The notes beneath the pieces were generated by a model, which searched no databases, was not told the origin of the DNA, and saw only the letters and a list, made by a program, of their open reading frames with translations. A stretch of 64,000 nucleotides of DNA from Tetrastigma voinierianum (taxonomy: Eukaryota > Streptophyta > Magnoliopsida > Vitales > Vitaceae). Position numbers and translations under genes: made by a program. The DNA lies in contig JAEQBH010000650.1 of NCBI GenBank assembly GCA_016808115.1, forward strand, positions 806,001 through 870,000, in the 5' to 3' direction. Positions within the stretch are counted from its first letter, which is position 1, and every line of letters starts with the position of its first letter. Shown in pieces: positions 12,831-23,758 of this stretch.

Positions 12831-13190
12831 TGATCTGCGACCATCTCACTTGGTATTAAATTTTTATCATTTAGCTAAAGAATTGTGCCATCACTAAATA
12901 TTGGTCTTATAGATATGCCATGCACCGAATGCATCAGATATCGGGGTGTTCGTGGTTTCGGGCTGTTTTGCAACAAATTAGACTTGATTATCATGCATGT
13001 GACTATTCAAGGGTCTTCTTTTCCTTTCACCATGCTTCCCAAATCAGGGTGCAAATGTAGGCAGAACGAAGAAAAGAGGGTATAAAAAGAAGGGAGAATT
13101 AGAAGTTCAGATGACATTGGGTTTTTAATATTAAAATAGTTTAAAAACAAAACAATCATGAACAAATCGACAGAATATCAGAATCAATTA
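12831..13190. other. Intergenic spacer
   Basis: No gene, repeat or regulatory signal was recognised between the O-methyltransferase relic and the left LTR of the gag-only element. Confidence 0.4.
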
Positions 13191-13822
13191 TTATGACATT
13201 TATTATTTTTCAACCTGACCAAGGAAGCATATTGGCTCGCCTAGATAGGACTGTTGTCGGGCTGGTCCTGGTGCCTCTGATACGTGACACCTTCTGCAAA
13301 ACAAGAAAGAAGGTGGGCCTGACGGGATTCTGCCGGTCATCCAGTCGCCTAAGTCGGGCCTCACGAGAAAGATGGATCGTTTATGCGCTAATATTTACAA
13401 CTTTCACCCCGATGAGGCAAGGGTGGTTTACACAGATATGCTTTTCCTAATTACGTGATAAGGATTCTCTATCGATTTAGGATTTTCCTTACGCCAGATA
13501 ATAAGTGATAATTGAAAACGCTGGTCGAATTATCTAAATTCTATTGGGTGAGATTTGGGTTTGATTTACGTGATAAGCATATATCGGGGAATTATCCTAC
13601 TTCCCTTATTTGTGAGATTTGGTTTGACTACAGGATAAGCGCCATCGAGAATTATCCTACTTCCCTTTATCGTGAGATTTAGTCCACGATGATGGCCCTC
13701 CAAATTAATCACACGTCCAGCTGTTAATGAGGCTTTTCAATAATATCAAGGTCCGTTTGATCAAGGTGCCTCTTCTCTTGGGTTTGGCGAAAATTACTTG
13801 TCCGCCTTTCAAACCCATCGTC
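13191..13822 (-). repeat. 3' LTR of the gag-only element (left copy)
   Basis: Aligned by eye with 20883-21559. Shared blocks include the TTTTCCTAATT...GATAAGGATTC stretch (13442 and 21143), two or three tandem copies of a roughly 60-base GAATTATC...ACTTCCCTTATT...GTGAGATTT unit, and the terminal GTGCCTCTTCT...GGGTTTGGCGA block (13765 and 21500). The end near 13194 begins TG, but similarity over the first 50 bases is poor. Confidence 0.72.
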
Positions 13823-13833
13823 ACCTCCACCCT
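13823..13833 (-). other. Polypurine tract of the gag-only element
   Basis: Directly outside the inner end of the left LTR the minus strand reads GAGGGTGGAGG, purine-rich apart from one T. This is the expected position of the plus-strand priming tract and fixes the minus orientation. Confidence 0.6.
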
Positions 13834-13959
13834 CTGTGTGTACTGTGATGGTGGGCAAGCCACACCCTTTCATCGTGTCATCCCACGTGGTTCCAGTCAC
13901 AAGTTTGATTAGGTTTCATCGCTTTTAATGCCTCTCGCTAATTTACTTCATTTCGGGCT

Positions 13960-16900
13960 GTTGCTACTCGAACTCAAGCCATACTGGTTCCAGGTTATTC
14001 TATTTAGTCCCAGCTCGTGGGTCCAGCCATGTCGCCTCTCAGCTGCTGCGCTTCTGCCATTTCGCTTCCTGAAAGCATATTAAAGCCTTCAAACCAGCTT
14101 CCGGGCTCTCGGCCACGGTTCTGGCTATACTCGCCGCCCAGCAGCTTGGCGCTTCGTGAATCTGCTTACTAGGGCCTCGAAGCATTGCTCCGCAAGGCTA
14201 ATACCGTCACGTTACGCTTCGCGTAATCAGCAGCCGCTTCCATGCCTACATGGCCTGCTAATCAGCCGTCGGGCCCCCAGTCGCTGGGTTTCGAAGCATT
14301 GCTCAAGTGGTTACATGGCCTGCTCAATCGAGTCATGGTTCCGGGCTACGGGCTCGTTTCAACTGGGTCTGGCCTCGGCGATCGTTGCCGGAGCTGCTGG
14401 GCTCTACTAACAGATTTGACCACACCGGTCGCGTCTGGTGAAAACTGGGTCGCTCGGGTATTAAGGCTCGCGCGGCCCGCCGAGTCGAATCCACCCCAGT
14501 CGATGGTCTCCACGAGAAGCGTTCGCAACCAGCCGCTCCGCACCAGCCTGTGGGCGGTCGCCAAACCGCCGGTTTGAACCCACTCGGTACGATGACCTGC
14601 AGGCAACGACATCTTCAACCACTACGCTCTTCGCATATACCTCGCAACCCGCCTGAGAGATGAACTGACTCAGTCGCATCGCGCCCAGCGAGGTTGAGCT
14701 CTTCAACCGAGTCGGGCTCCCCGGGTGCTAAGGCCTTGGGGGAAACCGGTCTGAAAGCCGAACTGACTTTAGGCCGTATGGTTCGGGTGGAGAAGTTGGA
14801 TCTCTTCAAACTCAATCGCTGGGCTCCTAGGCGCCGAGGCCTCAGGCTAAACCGGAAATGGAACGACTTCCGGTTTACGTCAGCGTGGCACGAAACCCTT
14901 CAAACTCGAGTCTGGCTCCTGGCGCAGGCCTGCAGTTTCAAACTGTTTCAACCCACCCCCGGGCACACCAGTGGAGTAATTGAGCTCTTCAACCGAGCCG
15001 CTGGCATCAAAGCACTGAGGCCCGTGGCAACCACAGCCTCCAGAATCCACCATGGTTTCATGTCCCGAGTGCAGTAGCTTGAGCTCTTCAAATGAGTCGC
15101 TAGGCTCTGAAGCCAGCTCGTGGTTAAACTACGAGTCGAACCACGGCCACGGCGCCAGAGCGAACCAGTCGCAGCCCGTCGTGCCATGTAGCACAAACCA
15201 TTTAAATAATTGGACTCGGTCACGCGGCGGTGAAGGTCGCAGCCTTCAACCGAGTCGGGTCGGGCGCCCCGTGGTGCACGAGCCCTCGTGCCAACGCCCG
15301 ATAAACGAACTTCGGTCTTACTGGTTCAGCGATATTGCTCTAAAATCAGCCATTGGCTCCGCACTGCGCCTTCGTATTAAACTCGAGCTTCCAACTACCT
15401 GGTCAGATGGTTTAGGAAACTGAAGTTAGCCAGCTTCCCGCAGGCCTCGCGGGCGAATCGGTCACCAATTCGGCCGTGGTGGTGGCCGCCCTGAGCGGAG
15501 AAGCTGAGCTCTTCCAAACTGAGTCGTCGCCTTAAACAGGCTCGCGCCAAACCCCGCCGAGCCGAACCGCACTTCTAGTCGCATGGTCGGTTAGCTGGTC
15601 GGCGCCAACCGAAGCATCGGGCTTCCTGAAGCCACGCCCGCTGGCTAAACCGCCATGCTTAAACCAATTTCCCGCCATGGTCAGGTAGTTCAAGTCAACC
15701 CGCTCCCGCGCCGAGATCCGTGGCAAATTGCTCGAGTCAATCCACTCCTGCCTATGTCGTGAAAATCACAGCTTTAGTTTCGTTTCGAGGCCTCAGAAGA
15801 AAACCGCTCAGCCGAACTCGACTCCTAGGCCGCATGGCTTGAGTGTAGTAGCCAGCTCTTTCAAACTCAGTCATTGCCCAGCCGGCGCCTTTGTGGGGGC
15901 TAACGCCCCAGCTCACCCCACTCTGGCCGTGAGCGGTCAGCAGAGCTGCCATCTTCAACCAGAGCAGCGGCTCCAGCTAGCGCCTGAAGGCCAACCGTGA
16001 ACATTGAACTTCACTCTAAGCCGCATGCCCCGAGTGGTAGCAGCCTTCAACCGAGCGTTGGGCTCCTGCCGGAGGCCTTGTGTTAAACCGCTCGAGCGCC
16101 AAATTGACTCAGTTGCATGGTTGGGTGAAGGCAAGCTCTTCAAAATCGAGCCGCTGGGCTCCGGGCGCCTAGAGGCCTCAGGGGCTAACCGTCGAGCCGG
16201 GAATCACCTGAGCCACGCCCGTGGAGGCCGCCGAGTCAAACTGCCGCTGGGCCTCTGGCGTCGAGGCCTCGCGGGCTAAATCGCTGAGCCCGCATCCACT
16301 TCGCCGACATGGTACCAAGCGAGTAGTTGAACTCTCTTCAAACCGAGCCTAAAGTCGCTTCAGGCCTTGTGGCTAAACCGCCCGAGATGAACTAACTTCG
16401 GGCTCACGTCAGGTGGACACCGAGAGTTCTTCAAACGCGCGCCTGGCACGGCGGCTCGTAGAGCTAAACTTCCCCGAGTTGGTCCATCTTCGGCCATGGT
16501 CTGAAAGATAGCTGAACCCTTCAACCGAGTCATTGGCTTCGGGCGCCGAGCCTCGCGAAGCAACCACTCGAGCCGGACCGACTCCAGCCGCACGGCCCGA
16601 TGGAACCGCGCGCCCGGCGCCCGGCCGAGCCCTTCAGCTAAACCGCGCCGAAAATGACCAGCCTCCCCGTCACACCAGTGGTAGTTGAGCTCTTCAACCG
16701 AAATCAGCCGAGCTCTGCCACGCCTTCGTGGTTAAGATGGCTTCAATTCACCCGGTCACTGATGGCCCAGCAGCCAAATGGTCGCTCAAATTAAGCTCAA
16801 ACGGCTCCCGGGCGCCAGGCCTCTCGCGGCTAAACTCGCCTTATCAATCGACTCTTCGTCATGTTCGTAAACGAGTTGCCGGGTTTCTAGACGTCAGCCG

Positions 16901-19800
16901 CGAGCTAAATCGCGCAGAGCCAACTACCCGCCACGCCCATGGCGTCACCGAGCTCTTCAACCGAAAGTCGCCGCCTCGCTTCGGTACCCGGCGTCGCAAA
17001 CCGTCAGCGCCGACCACTGGCCGCATCGTCGATGGAGTTGGTTGGCTCTTTCAACGAAGCATCGGGCTCAGCGCCGAGCTCGGCAACGCCAGCCAACTGA
17101 TCTCAGCCGATGGCACGTGGGTGGGGTAGCTGGCTCTTCAAACCAGCTCCGCTTATGCTTGCGCCTCGTGGGCTAAACTGGTCAGCTCAACTGCCCGTCA
17201 GATAACTGGTGAAACCCAGCCACCGGCTCTGCCAGGCCTGGGAACAAACCCTTCACGAACCCACTCGGGCCGTATGGCCTGGGTCGAGTAGTCGGGCTCT
17301 TCAAACTGAGCCATCGGGCTCTTGCCGCCGAGGCCTTGCCAACAGCAACCCGCCAGCAACCGCCTGCTAAACTGACTCATGGGCTACATGGCCTGGGTGG
17401 GGTAGTTCAACTCTTCAAACTGAGCCCGGGTCCCTACGCTGAGGCTCAGGCTAAACCGCATGAGTCGAATCGACTTAGGTCAGATGGTCTGGCGGAAACT
17501 GAGTTGGTCAGCCTGGCGCTGGAGCGCCTTCAGAAAACACCCACAGGCTGAACGACTGTGGGTCACGCCAGCGGAGTAGTCGAGCTCTTCAAACCAGCCG
17601 CCGCCTGGGCGCCAGGCCATGGGGAAAACTGTCAGTTTAATCCACCCCATCATGGTCAAAGGGAGTAGTTGGAGCTCTTCAAATCGAAGCATATCGGGCT
17701 CAGCGCCGTGGCCTGGCTAAAACCCAGTCACCATGCACCCGGCCGTACGGGCCGCAGTGTAGCAGCTGAGCTCTTCAAACCGGTCCGCCGGGGTTTTGAG
17801 CGGAGGCCTTATGGGCTAAAATGCCTGAGCTGAACCGACTCGGGTCGCGATGGCCCGGTGTGGCAAAGAGCCTCTTCCTAAAACTGGGAGTCGCCGCTCA
17901 GCGCCAGGCCTCGCGGCTAAACCGCCCGAGTCGAACCGACCAGTTACCGCGCGCCCAGCAGAGCAGGCCGAGCCTTCGGCACTGCCGCACTCCACCGCCA
18001 GGCCCTCAGGGCTAAACGCAGAGCCAAAACCACCACCACGCCCGCGGCGGCCAATCCTCCAACCGAGTCGCAGCTCCTAGCGCCGAGGCTCAGGTCAAAC
18101 CCTTCAGCCAATCGACTCGCCTACGGCCTCGGGTGAGTACTGAGCTCTTCAAATCGAAGGCTCTGGCGCTGAGGCCTCGCGTTAAACGCCTCAGCCTGAA
18201 TTAATCCTCTTGCCGTATGGCTCGAGTAGAGTAGTTGTTTCTCAAACCAGTCGCCGCCCGAGCGCCTGAGTGTTCGCAACGTCCGGTCGGAATGATCTTT
18301 GCCGATGGCCCGATTAAACTGTCACGCCTCGCCAAGGCTCGTCAGCTGAACCGTCAGTTTAATCAACACCCCATCATGGCCCGAGAGGTTACTTCAGCCT
18401 TCAACTGAGTCGCCGGGTCTCGGCGCTAAGTCCCTCAGTCAAACCGCCCGAGACAACCTGACTCTAAGTCGCATGGCCTCGAGTATAGTAGTTGTTTCTT
18501 TTCAACCGAAAGAGCCGGGCTCTTAGCGCCGAGGTTCGCCAAAATCGCCGGAGTTTAATCGACTCGGGCCGTGATGGCTCAGAAATTGAGTCGCCCAGCA
18601 GCTGAGGCTCTGCAAGCCAAACCGCCGAGCCGAATTACACCTGGCCGCAGGCTCCGAGCGAGGCGGTCGCAAACGGGCGCCTTCAACCGAAGCCGCCGGG
18701 CCTTCGGCTCAGGCCCACGCGCAACCGTCAGCCGGGTCTACCCCGGCTTCATGGTCAGTGGAGTTGGTTGGGTTTTTCAAACGGCTATCGTTCTGTAGCG
18801 CCAAGGTTTCGAAGCAACTTCAGCAACACTCTCGCCATGGCCGCGGGTAGTTGAAGCAAACGTTCGCTTTAAGGCCGAGGCCTCGCGCCACGCAACCGCC
18901 GAGCCGAATCGACTTCGCGGTACTGTTCAGGGAAACTGGTGCCATCCGCCTCGGCGCCAGGCTCGCGTGGTTAAATCGCTCAGCCGAACTAACCCGCGCC
19001 GTGATGCCCGGCCAGAAGGTCAGCCTTCAAACCGAGTCGCCGGTCGCCGGCGCTAAGGCCTTTGTGGCTAAATCGCCAACAATCACCGGCCACGCCCTGG
19101 TGAGTAGTTGAGCCTAAAATCGAGCTGGTCGGCGAGGCCTCACAACCGCCAGTCGAATCGACTTTCGCTATAAATGGGCGGAGTAGTTTGAGCTCTTCAA
19201 ACTGGTGAGTCGCGCCATGGTGGCGCTCTCGGCGCTGAGAGGTATTGTTGTGCTAACCGTCAGTCGAACTACTTCGGTAAATGGCACCGTGAGAACAGTC
19301 AAACCAGCCGCTGGTGCCTGGCGCGGTGCCGCGCAATTACCGAAATGGAACCACTCACGTCGATGGTTCGGCGAGGAATGGAACTTCAAACCGAAAGTCG
19401 AAGCTTCGTAAGCGCGGCGCCCAAGCAACCATTCGAATCGTTTCGGCCGTATTGCCTGCGGTAACAGCCGTAAATCAGCCGCCGTCAAGCTGAGCTCATG
19501 GTTAACCGCCGAGTCGGACCTAATTCTAGGCCGCATGGCCTCCAGCAGAGGAAGCCGGTGCTCTAAAAAACTGTTGGCTCGGGCGCGAGGCCTTGTGGGC
19601 TAAACCGTCAGCCACCACTCCTCAATGATGGCCTGGCTGAAGTCCTGTTACCGGTGCCCTTTTGCCGAGGCTCATGGGCAAACCGCCCCAGCCAACGACT
19701 CTCAAATGCATGGCCCGGTGGGAGAATGGTTTTTCAAACTATTAATACCGGCGACAGCCTGTTGCGCCATCCCGCCAGGGACCAGCGATCTTCTGAGGCT
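13960..19800. repeat. GC-rich tandem array, unit about 105 bp, roughly 50 copies
   Basis: A unit beginning GAGCTCTTCAAACCGAGTCG recurs for 5.8 kb, for instance at 14696, 14991, 15085, 16131, 16687, 17581, 17670, 17770, 18143 and 19190. After it come a GGCGCCGAGGCCTCG-like block, GGGCTAAACCG, a near-palindrome GAGTCGAATCGACTC, and a GGCCGCATGGCC block ending in GAGTGGAGTAG. Spacings measured between anchors are mostly 89-115 bases, with deletions and longer composite steps. Copies differ by many small indels. The array is far richer in G, C and CpG than the rest of the window. Many open frames of 60-135 codons occur on both strands, but no frame is conserved between units, so I treat it as non-coding. 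It lies in the element's 3' untranslated position between gag and the 3' LTR. Confidence 0.88.
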
Positions 19801-20189
19801 TCCACGCAGCATTTTCAAGGACCGTCGTTCGTGACCTCCTTGCCTTTCATCTTTCGCTCACCCTGTGGGCTTGTCGTGCTCGCTTTCTTCATGGCTTCAG
19901 AGCCCTTCTTTGAATTTGAGGGCTCTTTTTCACGTGCACATTTTCCCGCTTTACAGCATCCCCGGCCATGCTCGCCTATGCTTTTATATATAAACATCAA
20001 ATCCTTTAATCGCACCTCAGCAACTTCTCGTCGGGTATATCTGCACTTTAGAGACTAGGCATTTGAATCTCCCGGACATAAGACCTCGAGCTTTCTTGCG
20101 AGCTACCTTTATGGTCGATAGGCGCAATGGAGAGCTCTACGAGTGAGAATCGACGATGGAGGCTTTATTGAACCACGCGGCCATTTGGG
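19801..20189 (-). other. Spacer between gag and the tandem array
   Basis: On the minus strand this is the end of, or follows, the gag region. A frame at 19815-20015 is lysine- and serine-rich (KCAREKEPSNSKKG), as gag C-termini often are, but no zinc knuckle is visible. Confidence 0.4.
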
Positions 20190-20770
20190 CCTTTTAGCGT
20201 GATAAGCTAGCTAAGTACGAGGGTCTTGTGCCATGTAGCTCCGTTTGATTCTTATAAAAGTGTTGAGATGATCGACGGGATCTTTTGCACCATCGAACAC
20301 TTCTATTTGCGGCATTATGAACTTTGTCGGAAGGGGGAAGTGCAGCACCCCGACGGTGAATGGAGATTCGGTTTGTTGCACCAAGGCATCCATGGCGGAG
20401 GAGCTCGGCGCACACATTTACCTTCGTAATGGTTAATTTCTTGCTGGATGTCCTTGAATCTTTGCTCCCACGACCTCTCCTAGATTGCGATCTCTCGGGA
20501 CTTGTTGAGGATCATGCTCCTGGTATGGCTAGTTTCGGCTTCTCATCGGCTTCTCGGCGAAGTCGGTGCGGCTCTCCTCGATAACACATGGTTTTGGGCT
20601 TTTTGGGCTTATCGTAATACTCTTGAGGCGTCGTATTTGCCGTTGAGTTGTTAACTCTTTCGTGGTGTTGGTTGGTAGGCGGGCGGCACCACCTCGTCCG
20701 TGTTGGCGCCACGGTTCCTGGCAGCTCCTCGGGTCGGTTGTCCGTCGCGGCTGGTCTTGCATCATGGAGG
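20190..20770 (-). pseudogene. Gag polyprotein of the gag-only element, broken
   Basis: Minus-strand frames 20765-20512 and 20417-20211 give a gag-like protein. The diagnostic block is FPLPTKFIMPQIEVFDGAKD followed by PVDHLNTF, at about 20345-20255. This is the typical opening of the retrotransposon gag domain in Tat/Athila-type plant gypsy elements, which forms the virus-like particle shell. Upstream the sequence is rich in Arg, Pro and Gln, as in the variable N-terminus. Downstream, the rest of the capsid domain cannot be followed past about 20200. Frameshifts separate the pieces, so this copy is probably not translatable. No pol motif follows. Confidence 0.75.
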
Positions 20771-20845
20771 ATTGGCGTTTCTCTAACGTGTTCAGAGTTG
20801 ATAGTGATCGGCGGGGAGTCAGCTTTATTTGTAAAGAACTATCGT

Positions 20846-20861
20846 TTCCACGGGCGGCATG
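20846..20861 (-). other. Primer-binding / leader site of the gag-only element
   Basis: Minus strand reads TGCCGCCCGTGG followed by AAACGAT, a slightly decayed version of the TGGCGCCGTCTGTGGGAA leader common in Tat-type plant gypsy elements. It begins about 22 bases inside the 5' LTR end, farther than usual, with a T-rich stretch (plus strand) between. Confidence 0.55.
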
Positions 20862-20882
20862 ACCCGATGATAACTTTTTTTC

Positions 20883-21559
20883 TGTAGAGTGAGGCTGGGC
20901 GATATTGAAAAAGTCGTCGGGGCGGAGATAGAGGCCTTTGCGAGGTACATTACCAACGAGCTACAGATGTGGCACTCCTTTGCAAAGAAACAAGAAGAAG
21001 GTGGGTCGATGGGGGCTCGCACGTGGCATTTCCGATCGCACAGAGTGGGATTCTTGTTGAGAAAAGATAGGCGCTTAGAGGCGGGCATGTTTTTAACGTG
21101 CACTCACTTGGAGTAAGGGTGTTAAGTATTTATAGTATATGTTTTTCCTAATTGGATGGTGATAAGGATTCACTCTTATTAGATGGGGATTTTCTTTCAT
21201 ATCATTGATTAATAAAGGATAATTGAAGCCGATTATTGAGAATTATCACCACTTCCCTTATTGGTGAGATTTTGTTTGATTCTGAGGATAAGAGTTATTG
21301 AAATTATCTCTTCCTTATTAGTGGTAGTTTGATTCTGAGGATAATGATTATTGAGAATTATCTCTTGCTAAGTGGTGAGATTGATCGATTTCTTTGGATG
21401 TGTGCCTTCCAAATTGTCTTATCGTGGCACTGGGCGAGACGGATTGAGGCTTCGTTTTGGTACAGGCCAAGAGGCGCAGTGTGTGTTTTTTAACGTGGGT
21501 GCCTCTTCTTTGGGTTTGGCGAGTGGGCCTACGAGCCCATTTTTCAAACCCTATCAACA
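20883..21559 (-). repeat. 5' LTR of the gag-only element (right copy)
   Basis: Plus-strand limits read TGTAGAG at the left and TATCAACA at the right, so on the minus strand the LTR begins TGTTGATAGGG and ends CTCTACA, a proper TG...CA pair. It contains three tandem copies of a GATAA...GAATTATC...GTGAGATT unit at about 21211-21385. The outer flank (from 21560) is AT-rich DNA unlike the LTR. Confidence 0.75.
21127..21134 (-). promoter_or_regulatory. Candidate TATA box in the 5' LTR
   Basis: Minus strand reads TATAAATA about 425 bases into the LTR, a plausible U3/R boundary for transcription toward gag. The matching position in the left LTR is decayed. Confidence 0.4.
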
Positions 21560-22639
21560 TTAATTTTAAAAATTTTCAAAACAGTTGTAATATGATAACT
21601 AAGACATTGATCTTTTTTTTTTTTAAGTCAATATCATAATCAATAACTGCATTATTAACTAAAAAATTTTTAATATCACAGTCAATGATGCGACAAACTG
21701 TTCATGTACTAGTTTTGAAATATTTTTATTTCTAAAATATTTTAATAATTTAAAAAAAATTTTAAATACATTTAAAGCTCGAAGAATTAAGTTTATATAC
21801 GTGGAAGGGAAATAAATTAATTATAAAATATGTGTGAAAACGTACAGCAATCAAACCGGCTGTAAATTGAGGAAAATATTCTCAAAAAATATATATATGT
21901 AGACAATGATTTATATAAAACGCTCAAATGACCTTTAACCACATTAAATGTTGTGAACCCCGCTCCACCAAACCATATACACTTCACAAATGTCAATTAA
22001 CAGTAGGCATGGTTCGATTAACAGGACCATGGTGCAAAATAAAAACTGATCATCATTTTTGGTTTGTTATTTATATAAATAAAAAACCTTATTATTAATA
22101 TGATTAACCAAATTTTCGGTTAACCATATATCGATTTTTCGATTAACTATAATTAAAAAATAAATTTACAATTCTATAATCATATCATTAAGTTTAAATT
22201 ATAATAAATTCATTATAAATGCAATAAAAAATGCGTGAAAAAAAATGAATATAATCTATTCATTTGCAATCTCATGTTTTCTTATGCATTTATAATACAT
22301 ATTTATAATACATCAACAAATAATATATAAATGCATTAGATTACATAATTTAATCACAATTTTAACCATATGTTTTTAACAGCTTTAATAGAAAAAGAAA
22401 CAAATCCAAAGAAATCACAACCTATGGCCGAAACCACGGTGTTTATATTTTGTAAAGCGAAATTGAGATTTGTGTAAAACAAAAACAAAAACCAAAACCG
22501 AACCGCTCAATTTGATTAACCTATTTTTCAATTCGATTTCAATTTGATTTTTCAATCAATTCAATTTCTTAGGGTTTTGCCACTTTCTTCAGTGTCGATC
22601 ACCGCTACCTCTCCCCCTACCCACACTCACGCCGCGCCC
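21560..22639. other. AT-rich spacer
   Basis: No gene is seen. Words such as GGTTAACC, ATTAACCAAA and TTCGATT recur at 22000-22160 and 22480-22570 and may be worn MITE-like sequence, without clear ends. Confidence 0.35.
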
Positions 22640-23050
22640 AACTCACTAGGCTGTCCAAAATTCCCAACCGCGACCACGATTAAGCAGAGCCACGATTAAC
22701 CATGATTAAACGGGTTTGGGTGAGACTAAACGGGTTCGGGTGATAAGCGGGTCAGCTTGGTTTAACACGTTTAATAAGCGGTCGTGTTCGGGTGAGACAT
22801 GCTAACCGTTTATAACGGTTGCAGTTTAACATGTTTCCTCTTGCTGTTTTACTGCGTGAGTATGTGGAGCTGTCAAAATTCAGCGCGACGATTAGCAGTG
22901 ATTAAGCGGGTTTTGGTGAGACTTTAGCGGGTTCGGATGATATGGTCAACCGTTAACACGTTTAATAAGCGAATTAAGTGTTCGGGTTATGTTTTCACGG
23001 AATCCTGTTTAACGTAGCAGTTTAACCATTAACACGTTTGACACCCTACA
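22640..23050. repeat. Direct dimer of a MITE-like sequence
   Basis: Two copies in the same direction begin with a GGCTGTCCAAAATTC or AGCTGTCAAAATTCA word (22651 and 22868). They continue through ACGATTA, GTGATTAA, CGGGTT(T)GGGTGAGACT, GGGTTCGG and AACACGTTTAATAAGCG. The second copy ends AACACGTTTGACACCCTA (about 23031-23048), which is roughly the inverse of common plant MITE and hAT-type termini. The offset is about 217 bases. Confidence 0.55.
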
Positions 23051-23234
23051 ACTCTGAAACTTATTCATTTTTACATTTTAATTCTTTTTGGATAACCCTT
23101 ATTCTCTTAATATAAAAATATATTTAATAATTATTATTATTAATTTTCTAATAAATAAATTTCAATATTTTAAATAATGTTTTATAAATTTGATTTTATT
23201 TCTCAAAAATAATTTTTATTCATTATTTTTTATT

Positions 23235-23411
23235 AAAATGTTACGTTTATCTTGATACATTAAAATTTATTAGTTTTTAATATAAAAATAAATTCATCTA
23301 TAATCATTAAAAATTTAGAAAATTAAAATGTTACGTTTAACTTGATACATTAAAATATATTAGTTTTTAATATAAAAATAAATTCATCCATAATCATTAA
23401 AATTTAGAAAT
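23235..23411. repeat. 90-bp tandem duplication, two copies
   Basis: The block starting AAAATGTTACGTTTA is repeated exactly 90 bases apart (23235 and 23325) with few differences, in AT-rich DNA. Confidence 0.85.
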
Positions 23412-23608
23412 AAGTGAATTCCTAATATTTCATATATAATTTATTTTATCTTATATTTACAATATTTTTATATTTTGGATCTAATTTTATAATTTTAAAA
23501 TTTTATAGAATATTAAATATAAATTTTAAAAAGTAAAAACACTATTCACACTAGTTTGAACTAATTTTATATAACTCAACAAAAAAAATTAATAATACAA
23601 CTTTAGTT

Positions 23609-23726
23609 GACAATTTATTTAACTGTTGTTTCTAAATTCATAATAATCACAATAAAAAATGCTAGGATATTTTGGTCTTTTTATTGTGATTATTACGACT
23701 TTAGAAACAACTACAAAAAAATTGTC
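23609..23726. mobile_element. Foldback MITE
   Basis: An inverted repeat of about 50 bases per arm surrounds an 18-base loop. Left arm 23609-23658 runs from GACAATTT through TTGTTTCTAAA to ATAATCACAATAAAAA. The right arm 23677-23726 is its near-complement and ends AATTGTC. It has no coding capacity. Such hairpins are typical of small non-autonomous DNA transposons. The flanks are too AT-rich to pick a target duplication. Confidence 0.75.
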
Positions 23727-23758
23727 AAAAAAATCAAGGTGTTATTGTTAATTTTTTT

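Larger units (their letters stand above)
13191..21559 (-). mobile_element. Gag-only LTR retrotransposon with giant internal tandem array
   Basis: Two related LTRs in the same direction (about 13191-13822 and 20883-21559) enclose a minus-strand internal region. In minus-strand order it holds: 5' LTR, a TGGCGCC-type leader site, a gag-like gene (about 20770-20190), a short spacer, a tandem array of about 5.8 kb (19800-13960), a purine tract (13833-13823) and the 3' LTR. No protease, RT, RNase H or integrase text was found. This resembles the described non-autonomous class of terminal-repeat elements with only a GAG domain. Gag type and leader site resemble the Tat/Athila side of Ty3/gypsy. Such an element would need enzymes from a related autonomous copy. 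LTR similarity is clear but interrupted by many indels. The left LTR start is uncertain by tens of bases, and no clean target duplication was found. Confidence 0.8.

Noticed and set aside
12496..12849. 117-codon minus-strand open frame
   Set aside because: It is the shadow of O-methyltransferase exon 2 on the plus strand, which has the recognisable motifs.
13960..19800. CRISPR array or repeat-protein gene
   Set aside because: Units are about 105 bases without unique spacers of constant length, and the context is a plant retrotransposon. No constant reading frame exists.
14156..19834. Dozens of open frames of 60-135 codons on both strands
   Set aside because: They fall in the tandem array, the frame is not conserved between units because unit lengths are not multiples of three, and no protein motif is seen. 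GC-rich DNA has few stops by chance.
19815..20015. Gag zinc knuckle of the gag-only element
   Set aside because: A lysine-rich frame is present but no CX2CX4HX4C pattern was found.
13184..21566. Target-site duplication of the gag-only element
   Set aside because: The AT-rich flanks (TATTA-like at left, TTAAT at right) are not the same word, and the left LTR end is uncertain.
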